Shown: positions 46,332 through 55,313, counted from the first letter of the stretch. The stretch: DNA of 64,000 bases from Azospirillum doebereinerae (GCF_003989665.1 NZ_RZIJ01000009.1:1-64000); one strand, 5' to 3'. Notes: a model not told the origin generated them from the letters alone. Translations and numbers: made by a program.

Positions 46332-46613
46332 GTCGGCGGCTCCGCGCGTTGGAAAACCCGTGGACGACGTCTTGCGCCAAAGGCTTGAGCAAGACAAGGG
46401 CCGCCATGGGCCCGACGCCGCTCCCGGTTGGACGGAGACGTTTTGACGCTCCTCCGCGCGGCCCGTCCGTGTTCGGCGCGACGCAGGCTACTCCTTCCGA
46501 AGAGGGGTTGCGTTTCGGGACCGAGCCTCCAGTTTCGGATTGGCAAACGAAGCAAAACCGTTTCGTTTCCGGATCTTCCGCATCGAAAACCATGCCCCGG
46601 AAAGAGGACCAGA

Positions 46614-47693
46614 ATGCGCGACCCCCGTTCCATCACGCCGCGTTGCCATGATCGTACGGGCGGCCATCGCACGGGACGGGCCGCCGGGGCCGCCGGCCCC
46701 GCCCTCGCCATTCTGCTGGGGCTGGCGGGGCTGTCCGCCGTCCCCTCTTCCGCGCGGGCGGAAATGGCGCCGGGTCGCGATCCCGACGGCATCCTCTCGG
46801 TCATCATCGAGAACGACCTGTTCGCGAACGGCGACCGGCACTACACGAACGGCATCCAGTTCTCCTACACCCCGCCGGAGACCTCCGTCCCCGACTGGGT
46901 CAACGGGGTGGCCGACGCGGTGCCGCTGTTCAACCAGGGGACCAAGCGGCGGATCACCTATTCGCTGGGGCAGAAGATGTTCACCCCGCGCGAGATCGAA
47001 CCCCGCACCCCCGACCCGCGCGACCGCCCCTACGCCGGCTTCCTCTACGCCAACGCCGGCCTGGCGTCGGAGACGGCGACCACCCTGGACCGCATCAACC
47101 TGACGGTCGGGGTCGTCGGCCCGGCCTCGCTGGCGGACGAGACGCAGAAGTTCGTGCACCGCCTGACCGATTCGCGGACGCCGCGCGGCTGGGGATCGCA
47201 GCTGCACAACGAGCTGGGCGTGGTGCTCAGCTACAACCGCGCCTGGCGCGGGCTGTACGTGGCCTCCCCCTTCGGGTTGGCCTTCGACGCGACCCCCGAT
47301 GTGGGCGTCAGCGTCGGCAACGTCTACACCTTCGGGTCGGCCGGGCTGACGCTGCGCATCGGCGCCGACCTGCCGCAGGACTATGGCCCGCCGCGCATCG
47401 CCCCGCCCTTCCAGGGCACCAGCTATTTCGAGCCGGACCGAAGCTTCGGCTGGTACCTCTTCGCCAGCGCGCAGGGCCGCGCGGTGGCCCGCGACATCTT
47501 CCTGGACGGCAACACCTTCCGCGACAGCCCCAGCGTCGACAAGAAGCCGCTGGTCGGCGACCTGCAGCTGGGCTTCGCCGTGACGGTCAGCGACGTCCGC
47601 ATCGCCTACACCCACATCTTCCGCACCAAGGAGTTCGACGGCCAGGACAAGGCCGACACCTACGGCTCCCTGTCGGTGTCGGCGCGTTTCTGA
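46614..47693 (+). CDS. LpxR-like outer-membrane lipid A deacylase family protein
   Basis: A 359-residue predicted outer-membrane beta-barrel of the LpxR (DUF2219) family. A long leader (to about residue 50, SAVPSSARAEM) precedes GILSVIIENDLFANGDRHYT and NGIQFSY, holding the calcium- and substrate-binding Asn/Asp. The active-site His appears in GWGSQLHNELGVV. The last residue is Phe (SLSVSARF), as expected for barrel assembly. LpxR removes the 3'-acyloxyacyl group from lipid A. ATG 46614 follows AGAGGACC. It is divergent from the RraA-like gene. Confidence 0.85.
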   Translation: MRDPRSITPRCHDRTGGHRTGRAAGAAGPALAILLGLAGLSAVPSSARAEMAPGRDPDGILSVIIENDLFANGDRHYTNGIQFSYTPPETSVPDWVNGVADAVPLFNQGTKRRITYSLGQKMFTPREIEPRTPDPRDRPYAGFLYANAGLASETATTLDRINLTVGVVGPASLADETQKFVHRLTDSRTPRGWGSQLHNELGVVLSYNRAWRGLYVASPFGLAFDATPDVGVSVGNVYTFGSAGLTLRIGADLPQDYGPPRIAPPFQGTSYFEPDRSFGWYLFASAQGRAVARDIFLDGNTFRDSPSVDKKPLVGDLQLGFAVTVSDVRIAYTHIFRTKEFDGQDKADTYGSLSVSARF

Positions 47694-47737
47694 TCGGAAG
47701 GAGACCGGATGGCGATCCACACGAAGACACCGGTCCC

Positions 47738-48397
47738 ATGACCGTCCGGCACGGCCCGGCCGCCGCCCTGCTGGCGCTCGGGCTGCTGACCGGCTGTTCC
47801 AGTTCGCAGGTGACGACCCCGGCGCGGACGGCGACCGAACAGCTGCTGATCTCGACCGCCGCCGACAAGGCGGCCGAGCGGCTGGCCGAGACGCTGTCGG
47901 TCACGGGCAGCGTCTATGTGGATTCGTCCAGCGTCGAGGGCTACGACAACAAATACGCGATCTCGGCCATCCGCGACGCGCTGCTGCGGCGCGGCGCCCG
48001 GCTGTCGGCCCGCGACGCGGCGGACACGGTGGTGGAGCTGCGGGTCGGCGCCCTGTCGGTGGACAGCGAGAACTCGCTGGTCGGCATCCCCAGCATCACC
48101 ATGCCGCTTCCCATGGCCAACAACGCCTCGACCCCGGAAATCTCCCTGTTCAAGAAGGAGCTGACCCAGGGCGTGGCCAAGGTCGCCGGCACCGCCTACG
48201 ACCGGAAGACCGGCGCGCTGGTGGCGTCGAGCGGCCCGCAATACGGCTTCTCGAACAAGGCGGAATGGGTGCTCCTGCTGTTGCTGCGCTGGGAGACCAA
48301 CGATTTGCTGCCCTCGGGCGAACGGCCTCAGCCCGCCCCCTGGGAAAGCATGGAAGCCAAACCGGCGGCAAGGCCGGAGCGGGCCAACGCGGAATAG
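47738..48397 (+). CDS. Lipoprotein of unknown function (DUF6655-like)
   Basis: A 219-residue protein with a lipoprotein leader ending LLALGLLTGCSS (lipobox Cys near residue 20). The mature part has RTATEQLLISTAADKAAERL, GSVYVDSSSVEGYDNKYAIS and LVGIPSITMPLPMANN, a set I associate with DUF6655 with moderate certainty. It starts 44 nt after the LpxR-like gene and is probably co-transcribed, hinting at an envelope role. No enzyme motif is seen. Confidence 0.75.
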   Translation: MTVRHGPAAALLALGLLTGCSSSQVTTPARTATEQLLISTAADKAAERLAETLSVTGSVYVDSSSVEGYDNKYAISAIRDALLRRGARLSARDAADTVVELRVGALSVDSENSLVGIPSITMPLPMANNASTPEISLFKKELTQGVAKVAGTAYDRKTGALVASSGPQYGFSNKAEWVLLLLLRWETNDLLPSGERPQPAPWESMEAKPAARPERANAE

Positions 48398-48493
48398 CGC
48401 CTCCCCGCCCCCGGTGCACTTGGCGAAAAGCCGGCACGCATTCCGGGTTCCGGCGTTATCGTGGGGGCCCCGCGACACAAGGGAAGGAACGAC

Positions 48494-49537
48494 GTGCCCA
48501 AGGATCTGGAAACCCCGCATCCCGCGACGCCCTATGCGGGCTCCCGGATGGAAAACGGCCGCTTCGTGAATCCCAGCGGCCGCGCCGCCCGTGGCCTGCG
48601 CGACGTGCTCCGCTGGAAGATGGAGGGCCAGAAAGCCGAGCCCTGGCCCAGGACGGTGGCGTCCGTCCCGGCGCGGAAACCGGCCAACCAGATGCGGGAG
48701 CCGGGCATCCGCGCGACGGTCGTCGGGCATTCGACGGTCCTGTTGCAGGTCGCCGGTCTCAACATCCTGACGGATCCGGTCTGGTCGAACCGGGTCGGGC
48801 CGACCTCCTGGCTCGGGCCACGGCGCGTCCTGGCGCCGGCCATCCCGTTCGAGGACCTGCCGGCCATCGACGTCGTGCTGCTCAGCCACAACCACTACGA
48901 CCATCTGGACCGGCCGACGCTGGCGGCGCTCGCCAAGCGGGACAACCCACGGATCGTGACCGGGCTGAAGGTGGGCAAGGCCGTACCGTCCAACGAAGTC
49001 ACCGAACTGGACTGGTGGGAACGAAGCGATCTCTCCCCCGAGGTGCAGGCGACCTACGTGCCGGCCGAGCATTTCTCCGCGCGGGGGCCGTTCGACCGCG
49101 ACAAGACCCTGTGGGGCGGCTTCGTGGTGACGACCCCGTCCGGAACCATCTACTTCGCCGGCGATACCGGCCACGGGGAGCATTTCGCCCAAATCCGCCG
49201 CCGCTTCGGACCGATGACGCTGTCGCTGCTGCCGATCGGGGCCTACGAGCCCCGCTGGTTCATGGCGCCCGTCCACATCGGGCCGGACGAGGCCGTCGCG
49301 GCGGCGTCCACGCTGGAATCGCGGGTCAGCGTCGCCATCCATTTCGGCGCCTTCCCGCTGGCCGACGACGGCATGGAGACGCCCCTGCGCGAACTGACGC
49401 AGGCGCTGGCCGAACGGCCGGGGCCGCCGATCGATTTCCGGGTGCCGCGCTTCGGCTTTCCCATCGACGTGCCGTCCGCTGGGCGAGCGCCGGCTGAAGC
49501 GGCCAATGGCGGGGAAACGGCGCCAACGCAGGAATAA
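48494..49537 (+). CDS. MBL-fold hydrolase (NAPE-PLD/UlaG-like)
   Basis: A 347-residue metallo-beta-lactamase-fold protein without signal peptide. The metal motif H-x-H-x-D-H appears as LLSHNHYDHLD near residue 137, with further ligands in PAEHFSARG, YFAGDTGHGEHF and AIHFGAFPLAD. The N-terminal NPSGRAARGLRDVLRWKMEG block is typical of the NAPE-PLD-like group, which hydrolyses phosphodiesters of N-acyl lipids. GTG 48494 is preferred over GTG 48461 because GGGAAGGAACGAC precedes it. The substrate here is unknown. Confidence 0.88.
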   Translation: MPKDLETPHPATPYAGSRMENGRFVNPSGRAARGLRDVLRWKMEGQKAEPWPRTVASVPARKPANQMREPGIRATVVGHSTVLLQVAGLNILTDPVWSNRVGPTSWLGPRRVLAPAIPFEDLPAIDVVLLSHNHYDHLDRPTLAALAKRDNPRIVTGLKVGKAVPSNEVTELDWWERSDLSPEVQATYVPAEHFSARGPFDRDKTLWGGFVVTTPSGTIYFAGDTGHGEHFAQIRRRFGPMTLSLLPIGAYEPRWFMAPVHIGPDEAVAAASTLESRVSVAIHFGAFPLADDGMETPLRELTQALAERPGPPIDFRVPRFGFPIDVPSAGRAPAEAANGGETAPTQE

Positions 49538-49620
49538 ACCGAAAAGCGTAGCGGACCCCCATCCCATCGTATATGCATTATAGGCATAAATTCCGATTTG
49601 CATGCGCGAAAGGCGATGGC

Positions 49621-50313
49621 ATGGGCAAGGCGAAAAGCGTGAAGCGGACAACCGTCACACCGGGCTTCATCCTAGGCGTCGACCAGCCGGTCACCGCCGG
49701 TCAGGCCCGGCGCACGGCCACTCCGGAACGGTTGCGCCACTCTCCCCATGCGGTGGAGACCCGCGAGCGTAAAGAAGACGGCGCGCCGCCCACCCTGGGT
49801 TTGCGGATCCTCGACGCCTGTCCCCTGGACGCCTATCTGCGGCGCGGCATGATCGACGAGCGCCAGCACGACGCCGGCGCGTGGCTGGCCCGCTGCTTCA
49901 AGCGGGCGGTGCACCAGCCATCCATGATCGCGGTCTACGGGGAACGGCTTGGCGGCGGAGGCGGCTCCGACCCCATGATGGACGGCCGCAACGCCTTGTG
50001 GCGCGTCCTTCTCGCCACCGGGCTGGCCGTTACCGACGGCAAGGCGGCCTCGACCAAGTCGACGCCGGGCACCGCGGCTGCGCCAAGCGACGCGCTCCCG
50101 CCCGCCGGCCGCTCCGCCGTGCTGCTTGCTCCCATGGGCCGCGTGGCCCTGTCCGTGTGCGGGATGGAGGAATGGGCCGGCGGCACCCGCAACATGGGGA
50201 AACTGCGCACCGCCCTGGACACCCTGGCGGAGCATCTGGCAAGCGGACGCCGCCTTCCCGCTTCCGCGCGCGCCCACGCAAACATCGGCGCCGTCATACC
50301 GGTGGGGCGCTGA
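49621..50313 (+). CDS. Hypothetical protein
   Basis: A 230-residue protein with a basic N-terminus (MGKAKSVKRTTVTPGFILGV) and a central block PLDAYLRRGMIDERQHDAGA followed by WLARCFKRA. The layout is reminiscent of small alphaproteobacterial HTH-associated DUF6456-type proteins, but I do not recognise it. A Gly/Ser/Thr/Ala-rich stretch separates it from a C-terminal part (MRVALSV-like, then ALDTLAEHLASGRRLP). ATG 49621 follows AAAGGCGATGGC. The upstream DNA is A+T-rich (TATATGCATTATAGGCATAA). Isolated, no partner visible. Confidence 0.6.
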   Translation: MGKAKSVKRTTVTPGFILGVDQPVTAGQARRTATPERLRHSPHAVETRERKEDGAPPTLGLRILDACPLDAYLRRGMIDERQHDAGAWLARCFKRAVHQPSMIAVYGERLGGGGGSDPMMDGRNALWRVLLATGLAVTDGKAASTKSTPGTAAAPSDALPPAGRSAVLLAPMGRVALSVCGMEEWAGGTRNMGKLRTALDTLAEHLASGRRLPASARAHANIGAVIPVGR

Positions 50314-50498
50314 ACTCCTTCGCCACCCGCCAAGCGATCAGGCCGGGCGCGGTCACGGACATCGCTTTTGCCAGCATCGCTCACCCCCTCCGTTCGCTCG
50401 CGATCGCAAACGGGGAAGCGCCGCGGGACTGCTGCCAAGCAATGCCAGCCGATCGTGCACGCTCGAATGGGGCCTCCGTCCGCGAACGGACGGGATCA

Positions 50499-50804
50499 TC
50501 ACACCCGCGTGGGCTTTCCGCGCGGCGGGAAACGGCTGGAGGTCGTGCGGGCGACCGGCCGCTGGTAATCCGGCGCGTCCGGATCGGGGGTTCCGCCGCC
50601 CTTGGCCGCCTGCGCGTGGGCGATGGCCGCCTCCAGGTCGCGGATGCGTTCCTGCAAGGGCTGGATCAGGGCCGCACCGGCGCCGCGCACCTTGAACTGG
50701 TCGAGATCCTGCTTCAGCCGGGACGCTTGGCTTTTCATCTCCGCCAGGCTGGGTTCACCGACCTTCTTCGTCGTGCGGTAGACGGTTTCCTCATGTCGGC
50801 TCAC
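50499..50804 (-). CDS. Small coiled-coil hypothetical protein
   Basis: A 101-residue protein read from GTG 50804, which has a perfect AGGAGG seven nt upstream. The longer open frame upstream lacks a start signal. It begins SRHEETVYRTTKKVGEPSLA and has a heptad-like region, EMKSQASRLKQDLDQFKVRG and LIQPLQERIRDLEAAIAHAQ, with a Pro/Arg-rich tail. It is convergent with the gene ending at 50313. Function unknown; oligomerisation is likely. Confidence 0.65.
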   Translation of the reverse strand: MSRHEETVYRTTKKVGEPSLAEMKSQASRLKQDLDQFKVRGAGAALIQPLQERIRDLEAAIAHAQAAKGGGTPDPDAPDYQRPVARTTSSRFPPRGKPTRV

Positions 50805-50936
50805 GGGAGGACCTCCTGGTTGGGTTGACGGCGTTTGAACCGGTTGCGTTTCGGCGCGTCGGGTTGCGCCCACGCCCCATGCTACCCCCCCTGGACGCCG
50901 ACCGCAGCAAGCTTCCGCCGTCGCCCGGCAACATTC

Positions 50937-51257
50937 TCATTCTCCGCCGGACGGCTCGCGGCCCGGCCCTTCGGCGTCCGGCCCGGCGTCCGGCCGGGGC
51001 GGAACCGCGCCGGCCTCTCCCGGCCAGAACACGCCCGGGCCACCCTCGCAGGCCGGCACGAAGCGCAGGCCTGCGGCGACGAAGGCGGCGTTCAGCAGCG
51101 TCTCCGTGCTGCGGTGCAGGGCGTGGCGCCCCTTTTCGAAATCGCGGATCGTGCCGCGCGACACCGCCGCGCGGTCGGCCAGTTCCTCTTGCGTCCAGTC
51201 GAGAAAGCCGCGCGCGGCGCGGCATTGGCCCGGTGTCAGGCTGCCCTTGATAGGCAT
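50937..51257 (-). CDS. XRE-family HTH regulator
   Basis: A 106-residue single-domain DNA-binding protein. The HTH (about 8-65) reads LTPGQCRAARGFLDWTQEEL with ADRAAVSRGTIRDFEKGRHA, a clear Cro/CI-type fold. The C-terminal 30 residues are Gly/Pro/acid-rich. ATG 51257 is chosen over GTG 51269, though the ribosome site (GGGTGAAT) is poor. It is divergent from the antiporter gene with 124 bp between starts and might regulate it or itself. Confidence 0.82.
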   Translation of the reverse strand: MPIKGSLTPGQCRAARGFLDWTQEELADRAAVSRGTIRDFEKGRHALHRSTETLLNAAFVAAGLRFVPACEGGPGVFWPGEAGAVPPRPDAGPDAEGPGREPSGGE

Positions 51258-51381
51258 ATATTCACCCAATTTTTATCCGCCAAAAACGTTGAAACCGATC
51301 ATTTTCACCACATATGAGGCTTAACCATCGCGATTCCAAGCCCTGCCTGCCACCCCCCTGCCTGTCGGGAGACACGCCCGT

Positions 51382-53121
51382 ATGCCTCATCATGTGCCGC
51401 TGATCACGACCATGGTCGCCGCCCTCGTCCTGGCCTTCATCCTGGGGGCGACCGCGCATCGATTGCGCCTGTCGCCCCTGGTCGGCTATCTCCTGGCCGG
51501 CGTCGCCATGGGGCCCTTCACGCCGGGCTATGTCGGCGACCTGCACCTCGCCTCCCAGTTGGCGGAGATCGGCGTCATCCTGTTGATGTTCGGCGTGGGG
51601 CTGCATTTCTCGCTGGGCGACCTGATGAAGGTGCGGGCGATCGCGGTGCCGGGCGCCATCGTGCAGATCACCATAGCCACGTTGATGGGCTGGGGGCTAG
51701 CGGCGTTGCTCGGCTGGAGCCTGGCGGCGGGTCTGGTGTTCGGCCTCGCCCTGTCGGTCGCCAGCACGGTGGTGCTGCTGCGGGCGCTGGAACAGCTCGA
51801 TCTGTTCCGGACGGAGCGCGGACGCATCGCCATCGGCTGGCTGATCGTCGAGGATCTGGCGATGGTGCTGGCGCTGGTGCTGCTGCCGCCGGTCGCGCGC
51901 ATGCTGGAAAGCGGTGCCAACGGCGGCGGAATGGAGGAGGGCCTGCTGCTGTCGCTGGCGATCACGCTGGGCAAGGTGGCGCTGTTCGTCGCCCTGATGC
52001 TGGTCGGCGGCCGGCGGGCGGTTCCCTGGGTGCTGGGCCGGATCGCCCGGACCGGCTCGCGGGAGTTGTTCACGCTGGCCGTGCTGGCCATCGCGCTCGG
52101 CATCGCCTACGGCTCGGCGGAGCTGTTCAGCGTGTCCTTCGCGCTCGGCGCCTTCTTCGCCGGCATGGTGCTGAGCGAATCCGACCTCAGCCACCGCGCG
52201 GCGGAGCAGACCCTGCCCCTGCAGGACGCCTTCGCGGTGCTGTTCTTCGTGTCGGTCGGCATGCTGTTCGACCCGATGGTGCTGGTCCGCTCGCCCTGGT
52301 CGGTGGCGGCGACGGTGGCGATCATCCTGCTCGGCAAGTCGGTCGCCGCCTTCGGCCTGGTGCTGCTGTTCCGCTACCCGATGCGCACCGCGCTGACGGT
52401 CGCGATCAGTCTGGCGCAGATCGGCGAGTTCTCCTTCATCCTGGTCGGGCTCGGCACGTCGCTGGGCATCATGCCGGAAGAGGGCCAGGGGCTGGTGCTG
52501 GCCGGCGCGCTGCTGTCGATCACCGCCAACCCGTTCCTGTTCGCCCTGATCCAGAAATTCTACCCGGCCGACCCCGTCGGCACCCCGGCCACCGACACGC
52601 TGCCGGAGCTGCGCGACTACCACGACGTGACCGGCCACGCGATCGTCGTCGGCTACGGCCGCGTCGGCCGCCACGTGACGCAAAAGCTGGTTGCCGAGGG
52701 CCGGCCCTGCGTGGTCGTCGACCTCCAGCGCGAGCGGGCCAAGGCGTTGCAGAACGAGGGGCTGCGCGTCGTCTACGGCAACGCCATCGCTCCCGGCATC
52801 CTGCAACGCGCCGGCGTGGAGGGGGCGGCCCTGCTGCTCGTCACCGTTCCCGACGCCCTGGAGGGCGGCGGCGTGGTGGAGCATGCGCGCGGCCTGAACC
52901 CCCGGATCGCCATCGCCGCCCGCGCGCACAGCGACGAGGCCGTGACCTATCTGGGCGACCATGGCGCCGACACCGTCTTCATGGGCGAGCGCGAGATCGC
53001 CCGGCGGATGATCGAATACGCCCAGGAGCGTCAGGCGGCTGCCGACTCCGGCAAGCCGGAGGAGACGAAGCGCGCCCCGGACACCGATTCGCCGACCGAC
53101 GGAACCGTCAGCCTCGCCTGA
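51382..53121 (+). CDS. Monovalent cation:proton antiporter-2 family protein (YbaL/KefB-like)
   Basis: A 579-residue inner-membrane antiporter. About 12 transmembrane segments (1-390) contain ILLMFGVGLHFSLGDL and SVGMLFDPMVLV, the CPA2 blocks. A RCK_N domain (about 415-540) has HAIVVGYGRVGRHVTQKLVA, the Rossmann nucleotide loop, and VVYGNAIAPGILQRAGVEGA. The length and TrkA-N domain fit YbaL more than glutathione-gated KefC. It likely exchanges K+ or Na+ for H+. A GGAGA site precedes ATG 51382. Confidence 0.93.
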   Translation: MPHHVPLITTMVAALVLAFILGATAHRLRLSPLVGYLLAGVAMGPFTPGYVGDLHLASQLAEIGVILLMFGVGLHFSLGDLMKVRAIAVPGAIVQITIATLMGWGLAALLGWSLAAGLVFGLALSVASTVVLLRALEQLDLFRTERGRIAIGWLIVEDLAMVLALVLLPPVARMLESGANGGGMEEGLLLSLAITLGKVALFVALMLVGGRRAVPWVLGRIARTGSRELFTLAVLAIALGIAYGSAELFSVSFALGAFFAGMVLSESDLSHRAAEQTLPLQDAFAVLFFVSVGMLFDPMVLVRSPWSVAATVAIILLGKSVAAFGLVLLFRYPMRTALTVAISLAQIGEFSFILVGLGTSLGIMPEEGQGLVLAGALLSITANPFLFALIQKFYPADPVGTPATDTLPELRDYHDVTGHAIVVGYGRVGRHVTQKLVAEGRPCVVVDLQRERAKALQNEGLRVVYGNAIAPGILQRAGVEGAALLLVTVPDALEGGGVVEHARGLNPRIAIAARAHSDEAVTYLGDHGADTVFMGEREIARRMIEYAQERQAAADSGKPEETKRAPDTDSPTDGTVSLA

Positions 53122-53127
53122 TGCCGA

Positions 53128-53151
53128 CGCCCGCCCTTTACAGGGCGGGCG
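53128..53151 (+). terminator. Hairpin after antiporter gene
   Basis: A 10-bp G+C stem (CGCCCGCCCT and AGGGCGGGCG, loop TTAC) lies 6 nt after the stop. No T-run follows, so efficiency is uncertain. Confidence 0.5.
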
Positions 53152-53227
53152 ATCCCGGCAACCATGGGAGGATGTCAACACGGCCTCCTCCCTCCGGACG
53201 GAGCGCCCGCAGCCGCGGACGCGCAGC

Positions 53228-54034
53228 ATGATCGGCCAGCCCATTCCGCCCAACGCCCCGCCCAACCTCGTCCTGAACTGCATTCCGTCGCGCGACACGC
53301 AGGCGGACTGGTCGTGGCAGGCGGCGCTGGACAGCGGGGCGATCCCCGCCATCTCCTCCCTGCATCTGCCCGATTCGGTGGATCTCCGCGACGACCGCTG
53401 GCCGGTGAGCACCCAGGGATCGAGCGGCGCCTGCGTCGGCTTCGCCACGGCGGACGGGGTGCTGCGCTATCACTTCGCCAAGAAGGCGGCGATCGACATC
53501 GCGGTTCGGCTCTCGCCCCGCTTCATCTGGATGGCGGACAAGGAAACCGACGAGCTGACCAGCTACCCGACCACCTTCATCGAGCAGGAGGGCGCCCAGC
53601 CCAAGCGGGCGCTGGAGATCGCCAGGCAATACGGCTGCGCGCTGGACGACGATCTGCCGATGGAGGGGCCGCTCTGGCAGGGAACCGCCGAGGCCTTCTA
53701 CGCCAAGGCGGCGACGTTCCGCATCGCCAGTTTCCACAATCTCGGCGTCAACCCGACGGTGTGGCGGAAATGGCTGGCGACCAACGGGCCGATCCTGACC
53801 CGGCTGAACGTCGATCCGGGCTGGTTGGCCCTGGGTCCGGACGGCGAGCTTGAGCGCCACGACCCGGGCGCCGTGCTGGGCGGCCACGCGGTGTGCGTGG
53901 TCGGCTACCGCCGCGACGGCGGCTTCATCGTCCGCAACAGCTGGGGACCGGGCTGGGGCGACCAGGGCTTCGCCTACCCCAGCGCCGATTACGTCAAGGC
54001 GGCCTTCAACGAGGGGTACGGCGTCGTGGTCTGA
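53228..54034 (+). CDS. Papain-family (C1) cysteine peptidase
   Basis: A 268-residue C1A-like peptidase. The oxyanion Gln and catalytic Cys lie in STQGSSGACVGFATADGVL (near 60-78), the catalytic His in LGGHAVCVVGYRRDG and the Asn in RNSWGPGWGDQGFAYPS, so the triad is complete. A short segment before the Cys replaces the usual propeptide, and no signal peptide is visible, which suggests cytoplasmic action or export by another route. The ribosome site is weak. It stands alone, convergent with dksA. Natural target unknown. Confidence 0.9.
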   Translation: MIGQPIPPNAPPNLVLNCIPSRDTQADWSWQAALDSGAIPAISSLHLPDSVDLRDDRWPVSTQGSSGACVGFATADGVLRYHFAKKAAIDIAVRLSPRFIWMADKETDELTSYPTTFIEQEGAQPKRALEIARQYGCALDDDLPMEGPLWQGTAEAFYAKAATFRIASFHNLGVNPTVWRKWLATNGPILTRLNVDPGWLALGPDGELERHDPGAVLGGHAVCVVGYRRDGGFIVRNSWGPGWGDQGFAYPSADYVKAAFNEGYGVVV

Positions 54035-54096
54035 AGACACGACGACGCCCGGAGCCCAGCGGCCGAAACCCTGCGACCTTTCTCCCGGCGCGACGG

Positions 54097-54516
54097 TCAG
54101 TCGTCGCGCTGGGTGCGCTCCATCCGCTCGTGACGCTCCTGGGCCTCCAGGCTCAGCGTCGCGATCGGGCGGGCGTCGAGCCGGCGGACCGCGATGGGGT
54201 CCCCCGTCTCCTCGCAATAGCCGAAGCTGCCGTCGTGGATCCGCTCCAGCGCCGCGTCGATCTTGGAGATCAGCTTGCGTTCGCGGTCGCGGGTGCGCAG
54301 TTCCAGGGCGCGGTCGGTCTCGGCCGACGCGCGGTCGGCGATGTCCGGTTCCTGGATGCCGCCTTCCTGGAGGCTGTTCAGCGTCCCATTGGATTCCGCC
54401 AGCAGCTCGGCGCGCCAGCGCAGCAGCTTCTGGCGGAAATACTCCCGCATCGTCGGGTTCATGAACGCCTCGTCATCCGACGGCGTGTAGTTCTGAGGCA
54501 GCAGCGGCGACGTCAT
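54097..54516 (-). CDS. dksA: RNA polymerase-binding transcription factor DksA
   Basis: A 139-residue DksA. The coiled coil (about 25-100) begins MNPTMREYFRQKLLRWRAEL and contains the tip acids in EPDIADRASAETDRALELRT. The globular part reads DGSFGYCEETGDPIAVRRLD, then ARPIATLSLEAQERHERMER, with only one Cys of the classical zinc site, as in other alphaproteobacterial DksA proteins. With ppGpp it reprograms transcription at stringent promoters. ATG 54516 follows its promoter at 54559-54587; upstream open sequence is not coding. Confidence 0.95.
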   Translation of the reverse strand: MTSPLLPQNYTPSDDEAFMNPTMREYFRQKLLRWRAELLAESNGTLNSLQEGGIQEPDIADRASAETDRALELRTRDRERKLISKIDAALERIHDGSFGYCEETGDPIAVRRLDARPIATLSLEAQERHERMERTQRDD

Positions 54517-54558
54517 CCGAAAGCATCCAGCGCAAAAGGGGTGATCCGGGCGGCGCGG

Positions 54559-54587
54559 AGTATAGGCAGGCGGACGCGCGACCGCAA
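54559..54587 (-). promoter_or_regulatory. Sigma70-type promoter of dksA
   Basis: TTGCGG (54587-54582) and TATACT (54564-54559) on the minus strand are 17 nt apart. The -10 matches 5 of 6. The expected start near 54552 leaves a leader of about 36 nt. Confidence 0.65.
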
Positions 54588-54631
54588 CCCCATGGTTGGC
54601 CCAGGAAACAGCCAAACAAGCCCTTGGAATG

Positions 54632-54652
54632 AAAAAGATTTGTGATCTTTTT
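54632..54652. terminator. A+T-rich inverted repeat between fliX and dksA
   Basis: AAAAAGAT (54632-54639) and ATCTTTTT (54645-54652) flank TTGTG, 55 nt after the fliX stop. It ends in a T-run on either strand but the stem has little G+C. It may end fliX transcription weakly. Confidence 0.35.
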
Positions 54653-54706
54653 GCGACCGCGTCCACAACCGGGCCGCGATCCGCGCGCCATGGGACGCGC
54701 GCCGGC

Positions 54707-55132
54707 TCACGAGGTCAGCTTCGCCAGCTCGACCTGGGCGCGCAGATCGATCTCGTCGAGGATTTCGGCGAGATCGGGATCGTCCACCTGGGCCCGGCGC
54801 GTCTGCACCACCTTGGCGAGGTCCATCAGCTTCTGGGTCGACAGCGAGCCCGACAGCAGGCCGTGCTGGATTTCCTCCAGCTTGTCGAGCATCTCCTCGG
54901 CGCGCATCTTCCCGCGCGAGGCCCGCGCCGTCGCGTCGTCGGTCGCGTCGACCTCCTGCAGGGCGAGCACGCCCGACACCCCGGACATCGACGCGGTCGC
55001 GCCGACGCCCTGGGCGGTGTTGCTCTCGCCGACCAGCTGCTTGGAGAAGGCCGCGCCGGACGTGCCTTCGGCCTTGCCGGTGCGGCGAACCGAACCGCTG
55101 CCGCGTATGTTGCCGGGGCCTTCGACTTTCAT
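54707..55132 (-). CDS. fliX: Flagellar assembly regulator FliX
   Basis: A 141-residue protein recognised as FliX by VEGPGNIRGSGSVRRTGKAE at the start, the Ala/Gly/Ser-rich middle, and the C-terminal MRAEEMLDKLEEIQHGLLSG and DDPDLAEILDEIDLRAQVEL. In Caulobacter FliX links assembly of the early flagellar basal body to the activity of the sigma54 activator FlbD. It is divergent from flgI with 231 bp between starts, the same arrangement as in Caulobacter. Confidence 0.94.
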   Translation of the reverse strand: MKVEGPGNIRGSGSVRRTGKAEGTSGAAFSKQLVGESNTAQGVGATASMSGVSGVLALQEVDATDDATARASRGKMRAEEMLDKLEEIQHGLLSGSLSTQKLMDLAKVVQTRRAQVDDPDLAEILDEIDLRAQVELAKLTS

Positions 55133-55313
55133 GTCCGTGCAGCCGTTTGCAGTAATGGGTACGATAACGCGCGTACTCTAGATGGACAGAGTTTAACACC
55201 CGGTCAAGCCTTGCCGCAATCGGGCAAAAATTGCCGCCCCGGCAGGACCAAAAGAGACCGCTTCGACAGGGTTCTTCTCGGCCCTTTGGCGGATGGGCTG
55301 CCTTCGACGCCTC

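Noticed and set aside
54097..54516. DksA with a lost zinc finger as an anomaly
   Set aside because: A single Cys in this region is usual for alphaproteobacterial DksA proteins.
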